From JALORV01 sp963791235 (GTDB lineage Bacteria; Pseudomonadota; Gammaproteobacteria; Burkholderiales; Burkholderiaceae_F): a stretch of DNA of 64,000 nucleotides. A program made the position numbers and the translations under genes. Position 1 is the stretch's first letter. Every line of letters starts with the position of its first letter. The notes under the pieces are model-generated. The model searched no databases, had not been told where the DNA came from, and saw only the letters and a program-made list of their open reading frames with translations. The stretch is taken from assembly GCA_963791235.1 (NCBI GenBank), contig CAWBRW010000029.1, positions 1,302,001 through 1,366,000 of the forward strand, given 5' to 3'. This document shows positions 47,689 through 57,279 of this stretch, in pieces.

Positions 47689-47811
47689 GGCCCTGCGTGA
47701 CCGGCAGCTGGCGGCGGGAAATCCGTCTCGCTTGACACGGTTCGTGCCGGCCCCGAGACTGCGCCTCCGTCGCGCTGCACCCCTCGTGCGGCGACAGAGC
47801 CAGGAGACACC

Positions 47812-48790
47812 ATGACGATCATCCGCCAGACCGCCGCCTTCGCAGTCGCTGCTTGCTGCAGCGATCTCCGCGCCGGCCTACGCCCAGACCACGATCAAGA
47901 TCGGCTACGCGACCGCGCCGACATCGCACTACGGTGTGGGTACCACGGCGTTCTGCGACGACCTGGAAAAGCGCACGCAGAGCCGCTACAAGTGCCAGCA
48001 GTTCGCCAACTCGGCGCTCGGCGGGGAGCGCGAGATGATCGAGGCGGTGCAGCTCGGCACGCTCGACATCGTCAACACGTCGACCGGCCCGGTCGGCAAC
48101 TTCGTGCCGGAAGTGAACATTGTCGACATCCCGTTCCTGTTCCGCGACTACGACCACGCACGGCGCGTGCTCGACGGACCGATCGGCGATGACCTGCGCG
48201 CCAAGTTCCCGGCCAAGGGTCTGGTGGCAATTGCCTGGACCGAGAACGGCTTTCGTCACATGACCAACTCCAAGCGCCCGATCATCAAGCCTGACGATGC
48301 CAAGGGATTGAAGATCCGCAGCATGCAGAACAAGGTGCACATCCAGGCGTTCCAGTCGATCGGCATCCAACCGACACCGATGGCGTTTCCGGAACTGTTC
48401 ACAGCGCTGCAGCAGGGCACGGTCGACGGGCAGGAGAATCCGATCCCGGTGATCCTGTCGGCCAAGTTCGCTCAGGTGCAGAAGCACCTGTCGCTGACCG
48501 GCCACGTCTACTCCCCGGCACTGATCATCGTCTCGCCGGCGCTGTGGAACAAGCTCTCCGACGCCGACAAGAAGGCGTTCATCGAAGCCGGCAAGGCGGG
48601 TTCGGCGGCGCAACGCAAGAAGGTCAACGACGACGAACGCGACGGCATTGCGCAGCTGCGTGCCTCGGGCATGGAAGTCGTGACGACTGTCGACGGACCG
48701 GCCTTTCGCACTGCGATGACGCCGGTGTGGACCGACTTCGCGAAGCAGTTTGGCGCCGACAACATCAAGAAGATCCAGGACTACAAGTAG
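47812..48790 (+). CDS. dctP: TRAP transporter solute-binding protein (one-base frameshift in signal peptide)
   Basis: About 325 aa. ATG at 47812 after AGGAGA. An extra base near 47857 breaks the signal peptide; repaired it reads into LAAAISAPAYAQTTIKIGYA, a normal Sec signal. The mature part is a DctP-type binding protein (VNTSTGPVGNFVPEVNIVDI; GLKIRSMQNKVHIQAF; PFPELFTALQQGTVDGQEN-like segment). It resembles sialic-acid and C4-dicarboxylate type DctP, but the ligand is not predictable. A stem-loop terminator follows, then the permease genes. Confidence 0.9.
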
Positions 48791-48814
48791 TCACGCGCGT
48801 TCCCGAACCTGCGA

Positions 48815-48847
48815 CGACGGCGGCCCACGGCCGCCGTCGAGCTTTTT
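48815..48847 (+). terminator. Terminator between binding protein and permease genes of TRAP system 2
   Basis: 11-bp stem CGACGGCGGCC / GGCCGCCGTCG, loop CAC, then TTTTT at 48843-48847. It lies only 13 bp before dctQ, so partial read-through would give more binding protein than permease. Confidence 0.8.
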
Positions 48848-48859
48848 CCACCCCTGTCG

Positions 48860-49352
48860 ATGAAGCGCCGGCTCCTCGCGATTGATCGCCTGATCAGCAA
48901 GATCGTGTGGGCGGTGGCTGCGGCGCTGCTGGGTGTGGTCGCCTGCATGGGGCTCTACCAGGTGCTGGTGCGATTTGTCTTCAACCAGCCCAGCCCGTGG
49001 AGCGAGGAGCTGATCGGCCGTCTGCTGATCTGGACCGTCGCGCTCGGTATCGCCGCCGGCTTCCGGCAGGGGGCTCTGGTCTCTGTGGATCTGATGTTGC
49101 GGCTGTCGACCGCACGCTGGCACCGCGTCGTGCGCGGCGTCATCCTGCTCGCCACGCTCGCCTTTCTCGCGCTGCTGGCCTGGCTTGGCTTCGACCTGGC
49201 ATGGCGCATCCGCTTCCAGACCTTCGCAACGCTGCCACTGTCGATCGCCTGGGCGTATCTGGCGCTGCCGGTGGGTGCGGTGTTCTCGATGCTGGCGGTG
49301 ATCGCGCACCACGCCGAGTCCGATCAACCGCGAACTCGAAGTACAGCAATAG
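48860..49352 (+). CDS. dctQ: TRAP transporter small permease DctQ (one-base frameshift)
   Basis: About 163 aa with four helices. VRFVFNQPSPWSEELIGRLL is the DctQ hallmark, followed by GIAAGFRQGALVSVD. An extra G near 49322 hides the natural end; repaired, the protein finishes INRELEVQQ with TAG at 49350. dctM starts 10 bp later. Confidence 0.9.
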
Positions 49353-49362
49353 GGCGTCGCCG

Positions 49363-50641
49363 ATGTCGATCGCGATGCTGATCACGATGCTGCTTGGCCT
49401 TCGCGTTCTCGATCGCGGTGGCGGTGGCGATCGGACTGTCGGGACTCGTCGGCATGGCGGGCTTCACCGAGCTGCCATGGATTGCGATGCCGAAGGAGAT
49501 GTTCACCGCGATCGACCGCTTTCCTCTGGCGGCGATCCCGTTCTTCATCCTCGCCGGCAACTTGATGGAGACCGGGGGAATCTCGCGCCGCCTGGTCGAT
49601 TTCGCCAAGTCGTTGGTGGGCGGCGTGCAGGGCGGCCTGCCGATGACCTGCGTGCTGACCTGCATGATCTTCGCCGCGGTCTCCGGCTCGTCGGTGGCGA
49701 CGACATTCGCGATCGGCGCGATCCTGATTCCCGCGCTGATCAAGCACGGCTATCCAAAACCCTGGGCGGCCGCTCTGCAGGCGAGCAGTGCCGAGCTCGG
49801 CGTCGTGATACCGCCGTCGATCCCGATGATCCTGTACGGCGTGGCGGCCGAAGTGTCGATCGGGGAACTCTTCATCGCCGGCCTCGGGCCCGGACTGCTG
49901 ATCGGTGGTGCGCTGATGCTGTTCGTCTATCTGTACTGCCGGTGGAAGGGCTGGGGCAAGCGCGACGGCGAAGATCGGCTCTCTGTGCTGGCCGCGACCC
50001 GCAAGGCAGCGTGGGCACTGCTGATGCCGGTCATCATCCTCGGCGGCATCTACGGCGGGGTCTTCACGCCAACCGAGGCTTCGGTGGTGGCCGTGTTCTA
50101 CGCGCTGATCGTGGGGCTGTTCGTCTACCGCGAGTTCACGCTGCGTGACGTCTGGGCCGCGCTGAAGAAGTCGGTGGTCTCCGCGGCGGTGATCATGTTC
50201 ATCATTGCCAACGCCGGATTCTTCGCCTACCTGATCACGCGCGCCGGCGTGCCGGAACAGATAGGACAGTTCCTGAAAGCCACGCTGCAGTCGCCCGAAT
50301 TGTTCCTGCTCGGCGTCAACGTCGCGCTGTTCCTGATCGGCATGTTCATCGAGACCTCGGCGTCGATCATCGTGCTCGCGCCGATCCTGGCGCCGGTGGC
50401 GGTGCACTTCGGCATCGATCCGGTGCACTTCGGACTCATCATGGTCGTCAATCTCGCGCTCGGCATGGTCACTCCGCCGTTCGGCGTCAACCTTTTCGCG
50501 GCCTGCACGGTAGCGCGCATCTCGGTCGACCAGATCGTGACGCGGCTGCTGCCCTTCGTCGGCGTGGTGCTCGCGTGCCTCGCGATCATCACCTATTTCC
50601 CGCCGTTGTCGCTGGTCCTGCGCGATCTCGTTTACCGCTAG
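49363..50641 (+). CDS. dctM: TRAP transporter large permease DctM (one-base frameshift)
   Basis: About 425 aa after repair, the standard short DctM length. ATG at 49363; an extra G near 49396 shifts the frame within the first helix (MSIAMLITMLL then AFAFSIAVAVAIGLSGLVGM). Typical blocks are IPFFILAGNLMETGGISRRL, AVSGSSVATTFAIGAIL and GGIYGGVFTPTEASVVAVFY. Works with the DctQ and DctP encoded just upstream. Confidence 0.92.
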
Positions 50642-50713
50642 CCCGGCAATACGCCACGCGTCGCCCTCTCGACGGTCGAGCGCCGCAGCAGCCGTCCGTG
50701 GTCAAATCACAAC

Positions 50714-52393
50714 GTGGATACGAACCAGACGCTGCTGATCGCCGGGTTGCTGCTGTTTGCGGCCATTTCGCTGTCGGCGTTTTCGACGCGCATTGGCGTG
50801 CCGTCGCTGCTGGTCTTCCTCGCGGTGGGCATCTTTGCGACCGAACTCCCGGGACTGGAGGGGGTAAGGATCGACCTGGATACGGCCGCACTCGTCGGAA
50901 GTCTGGCCCTGGCGGTCATCCTGCTCGATGGTGGACTGCGAACGCGCGTTGCCACGTTCCGCATGGTTGCTCGCCCCGCGCTTGCCTTGGCGACACTTGG
51001 CGTCGTGCTGACCGCCGCGATCGTCGGGGTGGCCGGCGCGATGCTCCTGAAACTGGATTGGCGTTACGGCCTGCTGCTGGGCGCGATCGTGGGTTCCACC
51101 GACGCGGCGGCTGTGTTTGCGCTGCTCGGCAGCAGCGGCGTGCGCCTGAACGAGCGGGTCGAGTCGACGCTCGAAGTCGAGTCGGGTCTCAATGACCCGA
51201 TGGCGGTGTTCCTGACGCTCGGCATGATCTCGCTGATCCAGACACCCGAGCAGTCGATCGCCGACTTGCTGCCGATGTTCCTGCAGCAGCTGGGGGTAGG
51301 CTTGCTGGCCGGCGCCGTACTCGGGCACCTGCTGTCCCTTGCGGTGGCGCGCGTCCGGCTGCACGAATCGCTGTACGCCCTGCTGATCCAGTCCGGCGGG
51401 CTGGTGATCTTTGCGCTGGCCAATGCGCTGGGCGGCAGCGGCTTCCTGGCGATATACCTTGCCGGGATGCTGGTGGCGGCGCGTCGGACACACGTGGGTG
51501 AAGACGTGCTGCGCGTCAGCGATGGCTTCGCCTGGCTGGCACAGGCCGGAATGTTCCTGGTGCTGGGCATCATCACCGATGCGCGCGGGCTACTCGGTGT
51601 GGCGGGGCCGGCCCTGCTGATTGCCGGCGTCCTGATGTTCGTGGCGCGGCCGATCGCCGTGGCGCTGTGCCTGCTGCCGTTCCGCTTTCCGCTGCGGGAG
51701 ATGGGCTTCATTGGCTGGATCGGCATGCGCGGCGCGGTGCCGATCGTACTTGGACTGTTCCCGCTGCTCGCCGGGCTGCCGCAGGCGCAGTTGCTGTTCC
51801 ATGTCGCGTTCTTCATCGTGCTGCTATCGCTGCTGCTGCAGGGCAGTTCCCTGCCCCTGGCGGCCCGACTGGCCGCTGTCATGTCCTGGCGACCGGAAGC
51901 GGCGATCGCGACAGCACCCCTGGAGGGCGGCGCCGGAGCGCGCGAGGTGCTGCAGTTCATCGTGGCTGATCGCGCTCCATCGACCCGTCGCCCGCTCGAC
52001 GAACTGGACTGGCCGGAGGGAGCCCGCGTCATCGACGTGGAACGGGACGGCCAGATTGTGCAACCCTCGGCTCTGCGCCGCGGGGATCTGGTCGCTGTCG
52101 TGGCGCCGGCCGCGCACGTGAGTGCACTTGAGGAGATGTTCGGGCCGGCGGCAGCCGACGGCGAAATGACACTCGAGTCCTCCGCCACGCTCGGCGATCT
52201 CGAGGACTACTACGGCGCTCCGGTGCCGGCCGGCTTGCCTCGCGAGACAACGATCGGACGGTACGCCGCGCAAGTACTGCGCGGCCGGGCCGCCAGCGGC
52301 GACATCATCGTGCTTGGAAGACTTACCTTGCGCGTGCGCGAGTCGAGCGCGGGCAGCGTGCGCTCGTTCAGCCTGCAGCTCGCACGGCGTTAG
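50714..52393 (+). CDS. cvrA: K+/H+ antiporter of the CPA1 family (CvrA/NhaP2-like)
   Basis: 559 aa, GTG start at 50714. Twelve or thirteen helices; the ion-binding region reads LLGAIVGSTDAAAVFALLGS and VESGLNDPMAVFLTLG, both characteristic of NhaP2. After the membrane part a TrkA-C type domain (about 400-475) and a further C-terminal domain follow, as in E. coli CvrA. It probably expels K+ in exchange for protons and limits turgor. Ends in the inverted repeat shared with the convergent SDR gene. Confidence 0.92.
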   Translation: MDTNQTLLIAGLLLFAAISLSAFSTRIGVPSLLVFLAVGIFATELPGLEGVRIDLDTAALVGSLALAVILLDGGLRTRVATFRMVARPALALATLGVVLTAAIVGVAGAMLLKLDWRYGLLLGAIVGSTDAAAVFALLGSSGVRLNERVESTLEVESGLNDPMAVFLTLGMISLIQTPEQSIADLLPMFLQQLGVGLLAGAVLGHLLSLAVARVRLHESLYALLIQSGGLVIFALANALGGSGFLAIYLAGMLVAARRTHVGEDVLRVSDGFAWLAQAGMFLVLGIITDARGLLGVAGPALLIAGVLMFVARPIAVALCLLPFRFPLREMGFIGWIGMRGAVPIVLGLFPLLAGLPQAQLLFHVAFFIVLLSLLLQGSSLPLAARLAAVMSWRPEAAIATAPLEGGAGAREVLQFIVADRAPSTRRPLDELDWPEGARVIDVERDGQIVQPSALRRGDLVAVVAPAAHVSALEEMFGPAAADGEMTLESSATLGDLEDYYGAPVPAGLPRETTIGRYAAQVLRGRAASGDIIVLGRLTLRVRESSAGSVRSFSLQLARR

Positions 52394-52556
52394 TGGCCTG
52401 TAACAGCCAATTCAGAACTGCCTTGCGCGCCGGCGCGGCCGATTGCTTTGTCGCTCGCCTTGCGAATATGCGACGGCTATTCGACGCGGCTCGCTTCGCG
52501 CACTCGGCTCGCGCGGGCGCGCCTTTCAGTCCCGACTCGACTGTTTCAGGCCACTA
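52391..52556. repeat. 166-bp imperfect palindrome joining two convergent genes
   Basis: The ends of cvrA and of the SDR gene run into the same sequence on opposite strands: stop TAG plus GTGGCCTG, one mismatch, then AACAG. Similarity continues through a GCGCGCC-rich stretch and a core with CGAATA/TATTCG. The whole region between the stops therefore folds back on itself. It holds no gene. It may serve as a bidirectional terminator, or be two facing copies of a 3'-end repeat. Confidence 0.75.
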
Positions 52557-53324
52557 GACGCAGCGGCCGCCGTCGACCTCCAGGCAGGCGCCGGTGATGA
52601 AGGTTGCTTCATCGGAGGCGAGATAGACGCAGGCGCTCGCGACATCCTCGGGCGTGGAAAAGCGCCCGAGCGGAATCGTCGCGAGGAACTTCTTGCGGTT
52701 TTCCGGCGTATCCGGCATGCCCATGAACTCGGTCACGAGGCCCGTTGCGCCGATCACGGGGTTGATGCAATTGACGCGGATCTTGTCGGGTCCGAGCTCG
52801 GCCGCCATCGACTTGCTCGTGACGATGACCGCTCCCTTGCTGCCGTTGTACCAGGTCAATCCAGGCCGCGGCCGTACCCCGGCAGTCGAGGCGATGTTGA
52901 CGAAGCAGCCGCCGCCGCGCAGGCGAAAGTACGGCACCATGTGGATCGCGGTCCAGTAGATCGACTTCACGTTGACGGCATAGACGCGATCGAACTCCGC
53001 CTCGGTCACGCCAAGCAGCGGTTGGTTGCGGTGCGTGGTTCCGGCGTTGTTGACGACGATGTCGAGGTGTCCGAAGTGGGCCAGCGCGGTGTCCAGCATC
53101 GCTTTCACGTCGCTGCCGCGGGTGACGTCGCCGTAGGCGAACTCGGCGCGGCCGCCACTGGCGCGGATGCCCGCCACCACCGCGATGCCCGCGTCGCGCG
53201 TGATGTCGTTGACGACGACCGCGCAGCCTTCGCCGGCGAATCGCTCGGCGATGCCCTTGCCGAAGCCCGAGGCCGCTCCGGTCACGACGGCCACCTTCCC
53301 TGCAAGACGTTCCTTGGTGCTCAT
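52554..53324 (-). CDS. Short-chain dehydrogenase/reductase
   Basis: 256 aa classical SDR. Cofactor motif TGAASGFGKG (15-24), NNAG in VVNNAGTTH, catalytic Ser in VNIASTAG and the YxxxK motif as YNGSK. An acidic residue after the second strand (VVNDITRD) favours NAD. Close to FabG-type and glucose/ribitol dehydrogenase-like oxidoreductases; the substrate is unknown. It is preceded on the same strand by the aldehyde dehydrogenase gene, so the two may act in one alcohol-aldehyde-acid route (inference). Confidence 0.92.
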   Translation of the reverse strand: MSTKERLAGKVAVVTGAASGFGKGIAERFAGEGCAVVVNDITRDAGIAVVAGIRASGGRAEFAYGDVTRGSDVKAMLDTALAHFGHLDIVVNNAGTTHRNQPLLGVTEAEFDRVYAVNVKSIYWTAIHMVPYFRLRGGGCFVNIASTAGVRPRPGLTWYNGSKGAVIVTSKSMAAELGPDKIRVNCINPVIGATGLVTEFMGMPDTPENRKKFLATIPLGRFSTPEDVASACVYLASDEATFITGACLEVDGGRCV

Positions 53325-53434
53325 GGCTCCCTGCTCAATTGGCTGCTGCGCTCGCTCTCGGTCAATCGGAGCAATGTACGCATTGTGTGCGAAAGAAGCT
53401 TGCCATCGTGCGCCATCTTGGGCTGCTTACTGAC

Positions 53435-54907
53435 TCAGCCATGCCTGATCGCGATGGTCTTCAGCGTCGTGAAGCCGATCAGTGCCTCGAAACCCTTTTC
53501 GCGCCCATAGCCGCTTGACTTCACGCCGCCGAACGGCAGTTCCACGCCGCCGCCGGCACCGTAGTTGTTGATGAACACCTGGCCGCAGCGCAGCTTGCGG
53601 GCGAGCCGCAGCTGACGCGCGCCGTCGCGTGTCCAGAGTCCGGCGACGAGGCCGAACGTCGTCCCGTTGGCGATGCGCAGCGCCTCGTCCTCGCTGCCGA
53701 ACGGCATTGCAGCGAGAACCGGACCGAAGATCTCCTCCTGCGCGAGACGATGTGTCGGTGGTACATCGCGCAGCAGCGTCGGTGCCTGGTAGAAGCCGGT
53801 CTGTGGCGCATCCTCGACGACGAGTCCCTGCGCGGCCATGACGACGCCGTCATGCTGCGCCTGGCTCAGGTAGTCCCACACACGCTGCAACTGCGTCTGG
53901 CGGATCAGCGGACCGACGTCGAGATCGACCAGGGCCGGTCCGGCGCGTAACCGGGAAATCGACTCGCCGACGCGTGCCAGCAGGTCATCGTAGATGGCAC
54001 GCTCGACCAGTAGCCGGCTGCCCGCCGAGCAGGTCTGCCCGGCGTTCTGCACGATCGCATTGACGACCACGGGGACGACGGCGTCCAGATCCGCATCTGC
54101 GAAGACGATCTGCGGCGACTTGCCGCCCAGTTCCAGCGTCACCGGGCAATGATGACGAGCCGCAGCCTGCGCGACCGCAGTTCCGGTGACCGGCGAGCCG
54201 GTGAAGCTGATGTGGTCGATCCCCGGGTGCGCGGCCAAGGCTGCGCCGGCTTCGGCACCGTAGCCAGTGACGATATTCAGCGCGCCCTCCGGGAAGCCGA
54301 CGTCGGTCGCCAGTTCGGCGACGCGCAGCAGTGACAGGCAGGCGTCTTCCGCCGGCTTCACGACGCAGGCATTGCCGGCGGCGAGCGCTGCACCGACGCT
54401 GCGGCCGAAGATCTGCATCGGGTAGTTCCACGGAATGATGTGGCCGGTCACGCCGTGCGGCTCGCGGATCGTCAATACCGTCATGCCGGATTGATAGGGA
54501 ATCGTCTCGCCGTGAAGCTTGTCGGCCGCGCCGGAGTAGTACTCGAAGTAGCGCGCCAGTGCGAGCGCGTCGGCGCGCCCCTGTTTCAGTGGCTTGCCGG
54601 TCGTACGCGATTCGAGCCGCGCCAGTTCGTCCGCGTGATCGAGCACGGCGACCGAGAGTTTCAGCAGCAGACGGCCGCGCTCGGTGGCACTCAAGCGGCC
54701 CCAGTCGCCGTCGAAGCAATCGCCCAGTGCGCGGCGGGCTGCAGCCACGGCGGCGTCGATGTCGGCCGCGTTGCCGCGTGCAATGCGAGCGAATGCTGCG
54801 CCGTCCGAGGGATCGATGACATCGATCGTCTGGCCGGAGTTCGAGGCCGCCCAGCGGTTGCCGATGAAGTGATGCGCTCCCGCAGCGGCGACCCAGTTGC
54901 CGTCCAT
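53435..54907 (-). CDS. NAD(P)-dependent aldehyde dehydrogenase
   Basis: 490 aa from ATG at 54907, which has GGAGG at the right distance (the frame is open further up but not coding). Oxidises aldehydes to acids. Motifs: IIPWNYPMQIF, FTGSPVTGTAVA (Rossmann loop), catalytic Glu in VTLELGGKSPQ and catalytic Cys in NAGQTCSAGSRLL; the end reads PFGGVKSSGYGREKG. Similar to betaine-, gamma-aminobutyraldehyde- and phenylacetaldehyde-type enzymes; exact substrate unclear. Confidence 0.93.
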   Translation of the reverse strand: MDGNWVAAAGAHHFIGNRWAASNSGQTIDVIDPSDGAAFARIARGNAADIDAAVAAARRALGDCFDGDWGRLSATERGRLLLKLSVAVLDHADELARLESRTTGKPLKQGRADALALARYFEYYSGAADKLHGETIPYQSGMTVLTIREPHGVTGHIIPWNYPMQIFGRSVGAALAAGNACVVKPAEDACLSLLRVAELATDVGFPEGALNIVTGYGAEAGAALAAHPGIDHISFTGSPVTGTAVAQAAARHHCPVTLELGGKSPQIVFADADLDAVVPVVVNAIVQNAGQTCSAGSRLLVERAIYDDLLARVGESISRLRAGPALVDLDVGPLIRQTQLQRVWDYLSQAQHDGVVMAAQGLVVEDAPQTGFYQAPTLLRDVPPTHRLAQEEIFGPVLAAMPFGSEDEALRIANGTTFGLVAGLWTRDGARQLRLARKLRCGQVFINNYGAGGGVELPFGGVKSSGYGREKGFEALIGFTTLKTIAIRHG

Positions 54908-55031
54908 CGATTCCTCCAGCCTCGAACCGTATATTGGAGCCCGATTATTGAGCAAACCCGACAGCGACCTCAAACCGTCCGGTGCGTGTTCACGGGGCCT
55001 TAGAATCGCCCAGCTTCCATTGGACCCCATC

Positions 55032-55580
55032 ATGAGCCTCGATCGCGTTCCTGCCGGCCGCAACATTCCAGAAGAATTCAACGTCATCATCGAGATCCCG
55101 GCCCACGCGGATCCGATCAAGTACGAGGTCGACAAGGAGACCGGCGCGGTGTTCGTCGACCGCTTCATCGGCACCTCGATGCACTACCCATGCAACTACG
55201 GCTACGTGCCGAAGTCGCTGGCCGACGACGGTGATCCGCTCGACGTGCTCGTCATCACGCCGTTTCCGCTGCAGCCGGGTGTCGTCGTGCGCTGTCGCCC
55301 GCTCGGCGTGCTGAAGATGGAGGACGAGGCGGGTGGCGATTCCAAGCTGCTTGCGGTGCCCATCGACAAGATCCTGCCCTGGTACCGGAACTGGAAGCAG
55401 TGGTCCGACCTCGCGCCGGAACGCCTGGCGCAGATCCAGCACTTCTTCGAGCACTACAAGGATCTCGAGAAGGGCAAGTGGGTCAAGGTGATCGGCTGGG
55501 AGGGTCCCGACTCAGCCCGCAAGGATGTCGCCGATGCCGTCGCCGCCTACGAGAAGGCGTCGCCGAAGCCGGCGTTCTGA
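55032..55580 (+). CDS. ppa: Inorganic pyrophosphatase, family I
   Basis: 182 aa from ATG at 55032. Hydrolyses PPi with Mg2+. The signature DGDPLDVLV holds two of the metal-binding aspartates; PAGRNIPEEFNVIIEIPA and FIGTSMHYPCNYGYVP are typical. Its activity would compete with the PPi-dependent phosphofructokinase for pyrophosphate. In related genomes ppa lies near the hem cluster. Confidence 0.96.
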   Translation: MSLDRVPAGRNIPEEFNVIIEIPAHADPIKYEVDKETGAVFVDRFIGTSMHYPCNYGYVPKSLADDGDPLDVLVITPFPLQPGVVVRCRPLGVLKMEDEAGGDSKLLAVPIDKILPWYRNWKQWSDLAPERLAQIQHFFEHYKDLEKGKWVKVIGWEGPDSARKDVADAVAAYEKASPKPAF

Positions 55581-55603
55581 GCGGCCCGGGCCCGGGTAAG
55601 CCG

Positions 55604-56308
55604 ATGCCGCCGGCCCCTTCGCTGAAGGACCTGAAGCGGCACCGCTATCTGGTCCTGCTGCTGGCACTGGTGCTGACGATCACGCTGGCAGTCACCGAAG
55701 CCGAACATCCGTACCTGCGCGAGAGTGTGGCGACGATCATGATGGCGATGGTGTTCGTCATCGTGTTCGACCGCCGCATACTCCGACTGATCTCGCTGGC
55801 TGCTGGTCTCGGCGCACTGATCGCGCTGTGGAACCTGCGACTGGTGTCGGAGCCTTCGCAGCGCGTCCTGGAAATTGTCACGCACCTCGGTGCCACGCTG
55901 TTCTTTGCGCTGTCGGTCAGCATGGTATTGCGGCACCTGTTCGACCGGCGCGCCGTGCGCTTTGACGACATCCTGGGAACGATGTGCGGCTACTTGCTGG
56001 CCGCGCTCGCGTGGGCCAACCTGTACGCGGCGATCGAGCTGATTTCGCCGGGGGCCTTCCTGGTGACGGGCGCCGACCAGCCGGACCTCATGCGCTGGCA
56101 TGAGCGCGAATCCTTGTTCATCTACTTCAGCCTGACGACACTGACGACGATCGGCTACGGCGACGTGACACCGGTGGCGGCGGCGGCGCGCAGCGCGGCG
56201 ATGTTCGAAGGGGTTTTCGGGCAGTTCTACATTGCCGTGGTCGTGGCCCAGCTCGTCGGCTCCAAGCTGGCCGAGGCGGTGGCGCGCGACAGCGGCGAAC
56301 GTCGCTAG
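55604..56308 (+). CDS. Two-pore-domain-like K+ channel protein (Ion_trans_2)
   Basis: 234 aa from ATG at 55604. Five or six helices; the pore loop TTLTTIGYGDVTP contains the K+ selectivity filter TIGYGD. The end is a short charged tail with no RCK domain. Starts 23 bp after ppa, so it may be co-transcribed. Its stop is 2 bp from the convergent EamA stop. Confidence 0.9.
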   Translation: MPPAPSLKDLKRHRYLVLLLALVLTITLAVTEAEHPYLRESVATIMMAMVFVIVFDRRILRLISLAAGLGALIALWNLRLVSEPSQRVLEIVTHLGATLFFALSVSMVLRHLFDRRAVRFDDILGTMCGYLLAALAWANLYAAIELISPGAFLVTGADQPDLMRWHERESLFIYFSLTTLTTIGYGDVTPVAAAARSAAMFEGVFGQFYIAVVVAQLVGSKLAEAVARDSGERR

Positions 56309-56310
56309 CG

Positions 56311-57168
56311 TCAGCGGCGGCGCGACGCCAGGACGTTCAATCCGAGCCCGGACAGCACCAGCGCAGCGCCGGCAAGCTTCCACCACGTTACCGGCTCATC
56401 CAGCAGCCAGACGGCGCACGTCATGCCGACCACCGGGACCAGCAGGGTGAACGGCGCGATCAGCGACGCCGGATGCTGACGCAGCAGCCAGGCCCAGATG
56501 CCGAATGCCACCAGCGTGGTGGGCCAGGCCTGGAAGGCAATGCCGAGCCAGTTCGCCACGGACATCGCGCCGACGATGTGCGCACTGCGTGAGAGTCCTT
56601 CGGTCGCAAGAGTCGCGAGGGCGAGCGGAACCACGGCTGTCGCGCTCCCCCAGACGACGACTGACAGCGGCGCGTCACCGGGCACGCGCTTGACGATGAC
56701 GTTCGCGATGGCCCACGACAGCGCGGCAGCAACGACCAGCACGAAGCCGAGTACGGTGCCCGCCGGCAGATGCAGCGCCACCAGGACCAGGCCCGCACCG
56801 GCAACCAACGCACCCAGCAACTGCGGCGGCCGCGGCCGATCACGCATCAAAATGGCCACCAGTGCGATCGTGAAGAACACCTGCACCTGGATCACCAGCG
56901 ATGACAGCCCGGTCGGCATCCCGGCCGCCATTCCGGCAAAGAGGAAAGTGAACTGGAGCGCAAAGGCGAACAGCCCGTAACCCACGATCAACCGCCAGGG
57001 CGCTTTCGGCCGAGGAACGAACAGCAGCGCCGGAAACGCCGCCAGGACGAACCGCAAGAGCGTCAGCAGCAACGGCGGAATATCGTTCAGCCCCCAGCGG
57101 ATCACGACGAAGTTAAATCCCCAGATCGTGACCATCAGCAGGGCGGCGGCGAAGTGCAGGGGCGTCAT
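56311..57168 (-). CDS. EamA/DMT-family transporter
   Basis: 285 aa from ATG at 57168; ten helices in two EamA repeats (LLMVTIWGFNFVVIRWGLND at the start; ALSWAIANVIVKRVPGDAPL opening the second half). Resembles O-acetylserine/cysteine exporter-type YdeD proteins, but substrate is not certain. Its first 18 codons are duplicated just upstream, and the start overlaps the end of that duplicated fragment (ATGA). Confidence 0.88.
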   Translation of the reverse strand: MTPLHFAAALLMVTIWGFNFVVIRWGLNDIPPLLLTLLRFVLAAFPALLFVPRPKAPWRLIVGYGLFAFALQFTFLFAGMAAGMPTGLSSLVIQVQVFFTIALVAILMRDRPRPPQLLGALVAGAGLVLVALHLPAGTVLGFVLVVAAALSWAIANVIVKRVPGDAPLSVVVWGSATAVVPLALATLATEGLSRSAHIVGAMSVANWLGIAFQAWPTTLVAFGIWAWLLRQHPASLIAPFTLLVPVVGMTCAVWLLDEPVTWWKLAGAALVLSGLGLNVLASRRR

Positions 57169-57279
57169 CGCAGTGGCGCCCGGCGCAGTTGTGAGGGGAT
57201 TTGCCCGGACTCGCCGCAGGGGCATGCGCGCAGCGCATCGGCCCAGATCGTGACCATCAGCAGGGCGGCGGCGAAGTGC
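57120..57279. repeat. 38-bp direct repeat from partial duplication of the EamA 5' end
   Basis: The identical 38 bp at 57120-57157 and 57242-57279 (offset 122 bp) encode the same EamA N-terminus on the minus strand. The 84 bp between the copies look like ordinary spacer. This is a short tandem duplication at the start of the gene. Confidence 0.85.

Noticed and set aside
16008..49363. Programmed ribosomal frameshifting as the cause of the many frame breaks
   Set aside because: No shared slippery site, stop codon context or downstream structure at the breaks, and housekeeping genes are hit several times each. Sequence error is simpler.
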